Assembly: GCF_001593385.1 (NCBI RefSeq)
Contig: NZ_LUVZ01000023.1
Span: 62,001 to 126,000, forward strand
From: Chryseobacterium cucumeris
Lineage (GTDB): Bacteria; Bacteroidota; Bacteroidia; Flavobacteriales; Weeksellaceae
Direction: 5' to 3'
Length of the DNA: 64,000 bases
Shown piece by piece: positions 7,673-14,466 of this stretch. The first letter of the stretch is position 1; each line of letters begins with the position of its first letter. A program made the position numbers and the translations under genes. A model generated the notes under the pieces. It was not told where the DNA came from. It saw only the letters and a program-made list of their open reading frames with translations, and did not search any database.

Positions 7673-9136
7673 ATGCTTAAACAACACTTACAACTTAAAT
7701 TAGGACAGAAGCTGGCCCCTCAGCAGATCCAGTTGATGAAGCTTATTCAACTTCATACTCTTGAATTTGAAGAGGAGCTGGAGAGAGAGTTAGAAGAAAA
7801 CCCGGCTTTGGAAATTGCAAAAGAGGATTCTAAGGAAGATGATTATTCTTCCCTGGAAGATGCTTATCAGGATGAGGGTACAGAAAGCATTGAAACAGAT
7901 TTCGACGTCAATGAATATATCTATGACGATGAACCAAGCTATAAAACCGCATCCAGCAACTACTCTCCGGATGATGAAGAATTCGATAACGAGAGTCTTT
8001 TAACGGAAGGCCAGTCCTTATATGATTATCTTACAGAACAGATTCACCTGGTGAATATTGGTGATGAAGATCTGAAGATTGCAGAATACCTGATCGGGAA
8101 TTTAGATACGGACGGATATCTGAGAAGAGAGATCAAATCTATTGTTGATGATCTTGCTTTCTCACAGGGAATTTATACTACTAAAGAAAGAGTAGAGGAT
8201 ATCCTTGAAAATTATGTTCAGAAACTGGATCCGCCAGGAGTAGGAGCAAGAGGTCTGCAGGAATGCCTTTTACTACAGATTGAAAAGAAAGTAAGCTCAG
8301 ATAAAGCAGTTTCTCTTGCTGCCAATATCTTAAGACATCAGTTTGAAGCTTTAACAAACAAGCATTATAACAAGATCATTCAGAAATATGATATTGAAGA
8401 AGACGATCTGAAAGATGCTCTGGATGAGATCTCAAAACTTTCTCCAAAAGTAGGTGGAAACTTTGATACACAGACGATTACCATTAATCAGGAAATTATT
8501 CCGGACTTTGTCATTCAGGTGAAAGACGGGCAGGTAATCCCTATGCTGAACAGCAAGAATGCACCTACACTAAGAGTTTCTGAAGAATATAAAGATATTC
8601 TGACTACCTACTCCCATGATAAGAACTCGTCGGAACATAAGCAGGCTGCTTTATTTATCAAGCAAAAACTGGATGCAGCAAAATGGTATATTGATGCCAT
8701 TAATCAGCGCCAGAATACCTTATTACAGACGATTACAGCCATTGTGAAGTTCCAGAAGGATTATTTCATCACCGGTGACGAAAAGTCTCTGAAACCAATG
8801 ATTCTGAAGGATGTTGCAGATATTACAGGTTTTGACATCTCTACCATTTCAAGGGTGGTAAAAAGTAAGTATGCAGATACCCCTAATGGGATTGTATATC
8901 TTAAAGATCTGTTCTCAGACAGTTTAACAAATGACGATGGAGAAGAAGTTTCTACAAAGGAGATCAAAACCCATCTTCAGGAAGTTATCAGTAAAGAAAA
9001 TAAGAGAAAACCACTTACAGATGATGCATTAGTAGTCATTCTGAAAGAGCAGGGTTATAATATTGCCAGAAGAACGATTGCAAAATATCGGGAACAGCTC
9101 AATATTCCTGTCGCGAGGTTAAGAAAAGAACTTTAA
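7673..9136 (+). CDS. rpoN: RNA polymerase sigma-54 factor
   Basis: The 487-residue protein directs RNA polymerase to -24/-12 promoters, which need an enhancer-binding ATPase for opening. Region I is at the N-terminus (about 1-50, Gln/Leu rich, KLAPQQIQLMKLIQLHTLEFE). An acidic Region II follows (about 55-120). The core-binding and DNA-binding domains occupy 130-480. The RpoN box appears as ARRTIAKYREQLNIPVARLRK at the end (consensus ARRTVAKYRE). No enhancer-binding protein is encoded in this window. A terminator follows immediately. Confidence 0.97.
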   Translation: MLKQHLQLKLGQKLAPQQIQLMKLIQLHTLEFEEELERELEENPALEIAKEDSKEDDYSSLEDAYQDEGTESIETDFDVNEYIYDDEPSYKTASSNYSPDDEEFDNESLLTEGQSLYDYLTEQIHLVNIGDEDLKIAEYLIGNLDTDGYLRREIKSIVDDLAFSQGIYTTKERVEDILENYVQKLDPPGVGARGLQECLLLQIEKKVSSDKAVSLAANILRHQFEALTNKHYNKIIQKYDIEEDDLKDALDEISKLSPKVGGNFDTQTITINQEIIPDFVIQVKDGQVIPMLNSKNAPTLRVSEEYKDILTTYSHDKNSSEHKQAALFIKQKLDAAKWYIDAINQRQNTLLQTITAIVKFQKDYFITGDEKSLKPMILKDVADITGFDISTISRVVKSKYADTPNGIVYLKDLFSDSLTNDDGEEVSTKEIKTHLQEVISKENKRKPLTDDALVVILKEQGYNIARRTIAKYREQLNIPVARLRKEL

Positions 9137-9142
9137 CAATAT

Positions 9143-9174
9143 AAAAAAGCATTTCAATTTGAAATGCTTTTTTT
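9143..9174 (+). terminator. Terminator of rpoN
   Basis: AAAAAAGCATTTCA and TGAAATGCTTTTTT form a long stem with a 3-base loop, followed by T residues. It begins 7 bases after the rpoN stop and can also serve the opposite strand. Confidence 0.85.
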
Positions 9175-9243
9175 ATCATAAGTAAAAATGGGATAGCTAT
9201 TTATCATTTTACCTTTTTAAGTTAATCAGCTCAGTTTTACATT

Positions 9244-10851
9244 TTACAGCCCCAGCTCCTTCATAGAAATTTCCCGCATTTCAACCTTTCTTATTTTTCC
9301 GGAAATAGTCATTGGGAATTCATCTACGAATTTCCAGTATTTTGGAACTTTATAATGGGCAATTCTTCCTTTGCAGTATTCCTGTAGTTCTTCAGCAGTG
9401 ATGGTAAATCCTTTTCTCACTTTTACCCATGCCATTACTTCTTCTCCGAATTTTTCACTGGGAACACCAATGATCTGGACATCAAGAATGTTGGTATACG
9501 TATATAAAAAATCTTCAATTTCCTTAGGTGAGATATTTTCTCCACCACGAATGATCAGATCTTTTATCCTTCCTGAAATGGTAATATAGCCGTCTTTATC
9601 CATTACTGCCATATCTCCGGTGTGCATCCAGCGGGCATCATCCAATACTTTCCTGGTGTTTTCAGGATCATTCCAGTACTTTAGCATGACGGAATAGCCT
9701 CTGGTACAAAGTTCCCCATGCTCCCCACGTTTTAAAGTTCTGCCACTTTCATCAATGATTTTTATCTCAAGGTGATCCTGAACCGTTCCTACGGTGCTGA
9801 CCTGTTTTTCCAGCGGTGTTCCTATTAAAGTCTGAGTAGATACAGGTGAAGTTTCTGTCATTCCGTAGCAGATACTCATTTCTTTAATATTCATTAGATT
9901 TTCCACTTTTTTCATGATTTCGGGAGGGCATACAGAGCCCGCCATAACACCGGTTCTTAAGCTTGAAAAATCATAGGTGTCAAAATCTTTTACTGCCAGT
10001 TCGGCAATAAACATCGTAGGTACTCCATACAAAGAAGTACATTTTTCATCTGAAACAGCTTTTAAAGTAATCTCCGGATCAAAACTGTCATTCGGAATTA
10101 CCATACAGGCTCCGTGAGCTGTACAGCACATATTTCCGATGACCATCCCAAAGCAGTGGTAAAAAGGTACAGGAATGCAGACGCGGTCTTTCTCAGTATA
10201 TTTTAGTCTGATCCCAATAAAATAACCGTTATTGAGAATATTATGATGGGAAAGAGTAACCCCTTTGGGAAAACCGGTAGTTCCTGAAGTATATTGAATA
10301 TTAACAGGATCATCAAACTGTACATGCTCTTCAAAACTGTGAAGCACTTCATCCGAGATTTCCTGTCCGTTATTCACAAACTCTTCCCAGTTTTCATCAA
10401 AGAATATTTCGTGATCAAGGGTTGGGCATACTTCTTTCGCGTATTCAACCATCTCTTTATAATTGCTGGTTTTAAAGCTTAAAGAAGAAAAAATAAAACG
10501 AACTTCAGACTGATTGAGGACATAAGTCAGTTCATGAGTTCTATAGGCCGGATTGATATTCACTAAAATAGTTCCTATTCTTGCAGTTGCATACTGCAAA
10601 AGTACCCATTCATAGCGGTTAGATGACCAGACTCCGATTCTGTCGCCCGCTTTTGCTCCTAAAAATAATAAAGCTTTTGCAACGGCTGTTGTTTGATTAT
10701 AAAATTCCTGATAAGTAGCTCTGTAATCCTGATGAACGCAGACTAATGCTTCCTGATGGGGATATTTTTCGACAGTATTTTTAAGATTGGCTCCGATGGT
10801 CTGGCCTAATAATGGAACCTCAGAAGTTCCATACACATAAGATAAGGGCAT
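9244..10851 (-). CDS. AMP-binding acyl-CoA synthetase
   Basis: The 535-residue protein belongs to the ANL superfamily and should activate a fatty or other carboxylic acid with ATP and join it to CoA. The P-loop YTSGTTGFPKG is at residues 187-197. The A8 region (HTGDMAVMDKDGYITISGR, IKDLIIRGGENISPKEIE) lies near 417-456, and the C-terminal catalytic lysine is in MTISGKIRK near 522. This arrangement matches medium/long-chain acyl-CoA synthetases of the FadD type. The substrate cannot be read from the sequence. The gene stands alone, convergent with rpoN, with its ATG at 10851. Confidence 0.9.
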   Translation of the reverse strand: MPLSYVYGTSEVPLLGQTIGANLKNTVEKYPHQEALVCVHQDYRATYQEFYNQTTAVAKALLFLGAKAGDRIGVWSSNRYEWVLLQYATARIGTILVNINPAYRTHELTYVLNQSEVRFIFSSLSFKTSNYKEMVEYAKEVCPTLDHEIFFDENWEEFVNNGQEISDEVLHSFEEHVQFDDPVNIQYTSGTTGFPKGVTLSHHNILNNGYFIGIRLKYTEKDRVCIPVPFYHCFGMVIGNMCCTAHGACMVIPNDSFDPEITLKAVSDEKCTSLYGVPTMFIAELAVKDFDTYDFSSLRTGVMAGSVCPPEIMKKVENLMNIKEMSICYGMTETSPVSTQTLIGTPLEKQVSTVGTVQDHLEIKIIDESGRTLKRGEHGELCTRGYSVMLKYWNDPENTRKVLDDARWMHTGDMAVMDKDGYITISGRIKDLIIRGGENISPKEIEDFLYTYTNILDVQIIGVPSEKFGEEVMAWVKVRKGFTITAEELQEYCKGRIAHYKVPKYWKFVDEFPMTISGKIRKVEMREISMKELGL

Positions 10852-10909
10852 AGTTTAAGATTTGGTGGAATAAAATTAACAATTATATCCCGAACTATGC
10901 CTATGTATA

Positions 10910-11584
10910 TTAATTTTCCTGAGAATCTATTTCTTTAAGTTGTTTTAGATTTTTATCAAGTTTTTTAATAATAGTACCATATACCAGTCTGTAATATAAC
11001 CAGATCATAGAAATCGCAAGCAATGTACTTACGACAATTCCCACGATAATAATGGTAAGATTGGAACCACTTGGCTGGATATTCTGAGAATCTAATATGT
11101 AAAATATAAAAGCAACCAATACAAAAGTGAATATCAGCAATAATACAATGCTGATAAGAATGAAAGCATTAACTGTTGTTTTGAACTTAATGATTCTGGT
11201 GATAAGTCCCTTCAGATTTTCCTCAATCTTGATTCTTCGGTAATTCTGATAGAATTTTAGTACGAAATATGCCGTGATCAATAAACTTAAGACTTTTATT
11301 GCTAAATAAGCATGCCCGAAGTTGTTTTCTACCTCCGGAGCTTCCTGGGCACCTAATCTTTCAAGCATTTTACGGAAGCTGTCTGATTCCTCTTCCGGAA
11401 AAAAGTAAAACAGTCCCAGTACTGAAAAGAAAAGTAATTCTACGACGCTGATCCAGAAAATATATTTCACATAGTTACGCGACTTTCTGTTCAACATCTG
11501 AAGAATCTCAGTGTTGTCATATTTATGCTGGACAGGTTGTTCCTGCCATGTTTTCTTAAAGCTATCTAAATCAAATTCAGGCAT
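10910..11584 (-). CDS. Four-helix membrane protein paired with the ECF sigma factor
   Basis: The 224-residue protein has a cytoplasmic N-terminus of about 37 residues (MPEFDLDSFKKTWQEQP) and four hydrophobic helices (about 40-62, 90-112, 137-160, 174-198), ending in a basic tail. It overlaps the end of the sigma gene by 8 bases, so the two are translated together. This context suggests a membrane anti-sigma factor that holds the sigma factor until a signal arrives. I see no zinc-binding HxxxCxxC motif, so the anti-sigma role is inferred from context only. Confidence 0.7.
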   Translation of the reverse strand: MPEFDLDSFKKTWQEQPVQHKYDNTEILQMLNRKSRNYVKYIFWISVVELLFFSVLGLFYFFPEEESDSFRKMLERLGAQEAPEVENNFGHAYLAIKVLSLLITAYFVLKFYQNYRRIKIEENLKGLITRIIKFKTTVNAFILISIVLLLIFTFVLVAFIFYILDSQNIQPSGSNLTIIIVGIVVSTLLAISMIWLYYRLVYGTIIKKLDKNLKQLKEIDSQEN

Positions 11585-12068
11585 ATTTTTCCATCTGTTC
11601 TTTAAGGGTTTTCTTTAATCTGTTCATTTTCACACGTGCATTAACTTCAGTGATTCCGAGGTTTTCTGCAATGTCCTTGTAAGGCAGATCGTCAAGATAC
11701 ATCATGACAATGGCTCTTTCTACATTAGGAAGAGTCTTGATTACCGTATACAAAAGGGATACCTGCTGCTGTTTTTCATCGTCATCTTCCACAAAATCCT
11801 TGTGGTTGATGTCCAGCTCATTTGTAGGAAGGCTTTTGCTTTTTTTTCTAAAGAGGGTAATGGCTGTATTGAGCGCTACACGGTACATCCATGTGGAAAT
11901 TTTGGAGTTTCCTTTGAAAGAATCATAACTTCTCCAGAGCTGTAACACGATTTCCTGGAAAAGATCCTCTTCATCTTCCAGAGAATTGGTGTACAAACGC
12001 GATACTTTAATAATCAGTCCTTGATTATCTTTGATAAGCTGCGCAAATTCTTTTTCTCTGGAATCCAT
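11577..12068 (-). CDS. ECF-type RNA polymerase sigma factor
   Basis: The 163-residue protein contains only sigma regions 2 and 4, as in ECF sigma factors. Region 2 spans about 10-80 (LEDEEDLFQEIVLQLWRSYDSF, STWMYRVALNTAITLFRKK). Region 4 spans about 100-158 (LPNVERAIVMMYLDDLPYKDIAENLGITEVNARVKMNRLKKTLK), with the helix-turn-helix at DIAENLGITEVNARVKMNR. It heads a two-gene unit with the membrane protein that overlaps its 3' end. No perfect -7 motif is visible upstream. Confidence 0.92.
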   Translation of the reverse strand: MDSREKEFAQLIKDNQGLIIKVSRLYTNSLEDEEDLFQEIVLQLWRSYDSFKGNSKISTWMYRVALNTAITLFRKKSKSLPTNELDINHKDFVEDDDEKQQQVSLLYTVIKTLPNVERAIVMMYLDDLPYKDIAENLGITEVNARVKMNRLKKTLKEQMEKYA

Positions 12069-12306
12069 AGATATATAATGCCACGAAGATAATAATAAAG
12101 TAGTAATTGGTGAAAATTATAATTAAAAATCGTAAAACGGTAAAAAAAGGAAAATCGAAGAAGAGCTAAAGGTTCAGGCTTATATTTGAATAATACTTCA
12201 TATTTTCATCAAAAAACATGGAAAGATATTTTCAATCAATATTGTTTACATGTGGCTAAAAACTCTTTAGTCCTGTTGCTCTTATCTTTTTACCACAAAA
12301 TTTGTG

Positions 12307-12314
12307 TACCTTTG
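12307..12314 (+). promoter_or_regulatory. -7 promoter motif TACCTTTG of rnpB
   Basis: This perfect TAnnTTTG match ends 6 bases before the first base of the RNase P RNA P1 helix, exactly where the start site should be. Confidence 0.65.
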
Positions 12315-12320
12315 CCTCCG

Positions 12321-12640
12321 CGAGAAAATCGGCTTGTTGATTCTTGTTTCGGCAAGGGTAGGAAAGTCCGGACACCATAGAGCAGCAAAGCGGATAACAT
12401 CCGTCACCCGTGAGGGTAGGACAAGTGCAACAGAAAGCAAGTACAGTTCGGCTGTAGTGAAACCAGGTAAACTCTTTGCGGTGCAATGGTAAGTATATCG
12501 GTTCTTTTCAGCAATGGAAATAGGGGCGGCTCGTCCTGAAAACCGAGGGGTAATCAGCTCAAGTATTGCAGCAATGTAATACGTAGATAAATAACAGGCA
12601 CTTCTTCGGAAGTACAGAATCCGGCTTATAGATTTTCTCG
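12321..12640 (+). ncRNA. rnpB: RNase P RNA (class A)
   Basis: This RNA is the catalytic subunit of RNase P, which trims the 5' ends of precursor tRNAs. The first ten bases CGAGAAAATC pair perfectly with the last ten GATTTTCTCG, forming helix P1. Conserved blocks are in order: GGAAAGTCCGGACACCATAGAG near 12361-12382, the mid-region with AGGGTAGGACAAGTGCAACAGAAAG, and the 3' block AGATAAATAACAGGCACTTC with ACAGAATCCGGCTTATA just before P1'. A T-run (12643-12650) directly after P1' can end transcription. A matching promoter lies at 12307-12314. Confidence 0.97.
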
Positions 12641-12659
12641 TGATTTTTTTTAAAGCTGG

Positions 12660-12730
12660 AATTTAGAGGCTGGAAGAGTGAAATTTTTTAACGTAATGAT
12701 TTTAAACCTCCATCTTCAAGCCTCTAAATT
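12660..12730. repeat. 18-bp inverted repeat, 17 of 18 paired
   Basis: The left arm is 12660-12677 (AATTTAGAGGCTGGAAGA) and the right arm is 12713-12730; they differ at one position and enclose a 35-base loop. The core GAGGCTGGAAG recurs in inverted orientation at 915-925. This suggests a dispersed intergenic palindromic element rather than a terminator, because no T-run follows. Confidence 0.6.
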
Positions 12731-12740
12731 TTAACCCAAT

Positions 12741-13610
12741 TTATTCATTTTCCAATAGTTTTTTAGATTCCTGTAATTCCTGTCTGTCTTTATCAGAAAG
12801 AGTAGGATATTTAAGATTCATTTTCTCCAGAGTATCAATAATGATCTGAATGGCCGCTACTCTTGCAAACCATTTACTGTCTGCAGGAAGCACATACCAG
12901 GGTGCATAATCTTTTGAGGTTTCATTGATGGCAGTTTCATACGCCTCCATATACTGGTCGAATAACGCTCTTTCAGGGAGATCTCCTGCTGAGAATTTCC
13001 AGTTTTTTTCCTGTTCATCAATTCTGTCCAGAAGCCTTTTTTTCTGTTCGTCCTTAGAGACATGTAAAAAAATCTTCACAACTGTTGTTCCGTTTTGAGA
13101 AAGGTGTTTTTCAAAATTACGGATACTTTCATATCTGTTTTCCCAGAATTTAGTATCAAAATCTTTTACGGAAGACCATGTTTTTTCGCTCAGATTATAT
13201 TCAGGATGTACTTTGCACACCAGAACACTTTCATAATGGGATCGGTTAAAAATTCCTATCATTCCTTTCTGTGGCAGTGCCAGATAATGTCTCCATAAAA
13301 AATCATGAGAATATTCTTTGGAGCTTGGTGTTTTAAAACTGGTTACATTACATCCCTGAGGATTCACTCCTCCGAAAACATGCTCTATCATACTGTCTTT
13401 TCCTGCTGCATCCATAGCCTGCAATACAACCAGCAAAGACTGGCTTCCGTCAGCATATAATTTTTCCTGCAGTTCACGAAGTTTTTCTTTCTCCTGAATC
13501 AGCATTTGCTCTCCTTCCTCTTTAGTGAGCTTTCCATTATAAGACGTTGATGCTTTTTTTATCGAAAATTTTCCGCTTACCTTAAAGTTATCTGAGAAAT
13601 CGGTGTCCAT
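12741..13610 (-). CDS. Polyphosphate kinase 2 family nucleotide phosphotransferase
   Basis: The 289-residue protein transfers phosphate between polyphosphate and a nucleotide in the cytoplasm. The Walker A segment AMDAAGKDS is at residues 65-73, followed by the VFGGVNPQGCNV segment (78-89). The Walker B/lid region GMIGIFNRSHYESVLV is at 116-131, and the lid helix basic residues are near 190-205. These identify the single-domain PPK2 fold. Whether it phosphorylates AMP, ADP or both cannot be told from the motifs alone. An unusual 14-bp tandem repeat lies directly upstream of its start (13627-13663). Confidence 0.92.
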   Translation of the reverse strand: MDTDFSDNFKVSGKFSIKKASTSYNGKLTKEEGEQMLIQEKEKLRELQEKLYADGSQSLLVVLQAMDAAGKDSMIEHVFGGVNPQGCNVTSFKTPSSKEYSHDFLWRHYLALPQKGMIGIFNRSHYESVLVCKVHPEYNLSEKTWSSVKDFDTKFWENRYESIRNFEKHLSQNGTTVVKIFLHVSKDEQKKRLLDRIDEQEKNWKFSAGDLPERALFDQYMEAYETAINETSKDYAPWYVLPADSKWFARVAAIQIIIDTLEKMNLKYPTLSDKDRQELQESKKLLENE

Positions 13611-13626
13611 ATTTTTTTTATTTAAA

Positions 13627-13663
13627 GATAAAAGTAAAAAGATAAAAGTAAAAAGATAAAAGT
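13627..13663. repeat. 14-bp tandem repeat upstream of the PPK2 gene
   Basis: GATAAAAGTAAAAA occurs twice without change (13627-13640, 13641-13654), followed by a partial third unit. It starts 16 bases before the PPK2 start codon on the minus strand, where each unit reads as TTTTTACTTTTATC. It lies in the promoter or leader of that gene. Confidence 0.75.
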
Positions 13664-13824
13664 GAAGATGTTATTACAATTCAATAGGGTGGACCTTTGC
13701 CCAGCCATTAAAAAAAAAATCCGAAGGCTTCAGTCGAAACCTAAATAATAAATTTGATAAACGACAATACATTTACTGCCATCTATTACCTATCATCTTC
13801 TACCTAATCAAACATAAATGTAAT

Positions 13825-13851
13825 AAAAAAACCGCCTCAATGGAGACGGTT
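13825..13851 (-). terminator. Terminator of the DUF1573 gene
   Basis: On the minus strand CCGTCTC pairs with GAGGCGG (one G-T pair) around a 4-base loop and is followed by a T-run. It lies 23 bases after the DUF1573 stop. Confidence 0.8.
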
Positions 13852-13873
13852 CTTTTATTTTTTTGAGTAGAGA

Positions 13874-14338
13874 TTACTTCGCAGCAGCCTTTTTTGCAAG
13901 TTTCGCAGCTTTTTTCTCAGCTTTAGCAGCTTCTTTTTGTTCAGCAGGAGTCAATACTTTTGGCTCAGGAGCGTTAGCATCTACGTTACCTTTGATGTAG
14001 ATTACACTTCTGCTGTTTGCAGGGTCATTAGAGAAAACCTCAATCATTTTGTTGAAAGGGCCAGGGATTGCTGTATTGTATCCAACCTTGATCTTTGCAG
14101 ACTTTCCAGGCATGATAGGATCTTGGCTGAATTCAGGAGTCGTACATCCACAAGAAGGCTTTACATTTGAAAGAATCAAAGGTTTATCACCTGAATTCGT
14201 TACAGTAAAGAATCTTGTACCATCAGCACTAGGCTTAATAGTTCCGTAATCGAAAGTTGTTTTATCAAATGTAATAGTTTGTGCAGATGCAAGAGCAAAT
14301 GTCCCGAATAGTGCAATTCCTGCAATTAATTTTTTCAT
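13874..14338 (-). CDS. Secreted DUF1573 protein
   Basis: The 154-residue protein has a signal peptide (MKKLIAGIALFGTFALASAQ) and a single immunoglobulin-like DUF1573 domain: FDYGTI, FFTVTNSGDKPLILSNVKPSCGCTTPEFS, then a second strand set up to VIYIKGNV. A Lys/Ala-rich tail (EKKAAKLAKKAAAK) ends the chain. The paired cysteines in SCGCTTP are characteristic of the family. Its function is not known. A longer frame opens at 14383, but that start overlaps the -7 promoter motif (14381-14388), so ATG 14338 is the real start. Confidence 0.9.
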   Translation of the reverse strand: MKKLIAGIALFGTFALASAQTITFDKTTFDYGTIKPSADGTRFFTVTNSGDKPLILSNVKPSCGCTTPEFSQDPIMPGKSAKIKVGYNTAIPGPFNKMIEVFSNDPANSRSVIYIKGNVDANAPEPKVLTPAEQKEAAKAEKKAAKLAKKAAAK

Positions 14339-14380
14339 ATTCTTGAATGTTAATACGTTTGTTAGATAAATTTTGTGAAA

Positions 14381-14388
14381 CAAAGTTA
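14381..14388 (-). promoter_or_regulatory. -7 promoter motif TAACTTTG of the DUF1573 gene
   Basis: This perfect TAnnTTTG match on the minus strand lies about 43 bases before ATG 14338. It rules out the longer start at 14383. Confidence 0.6.
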
Positions 14389-14430
14389 AAAATTATTTTA
14401 ATTCATGCTTAAAAATTTTTTTCTTTAGAC

Positions 14431-14438
14431 TATTTTTG
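14431..14438 (+). promoter_or_regulatory. -7 promoter motif TATTTTTG of valS
   Basis: This perfect TAnnTTTG match is 28 bases before ATG 14467. It is divergent from the DUF1573 promoter 43 bp away. Confidence 0.55.
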
Positions 14439-14466
14439 CAAATTGCAAGCCAAAGAAATAGAATTT

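Noticed and set aside
12256-12486. Minus-strand reading frame of 76 codons
   Set aside because: It overlaps the RNase P RNA gene, whose P1 helix and conserved core are clear.
14443-14466. TTG start of valS eight codons upstream
   Set aside because: It lies immediately after the -7 motif, at or next to the expected transcription start, and the family start MQISEKY is at 14467.
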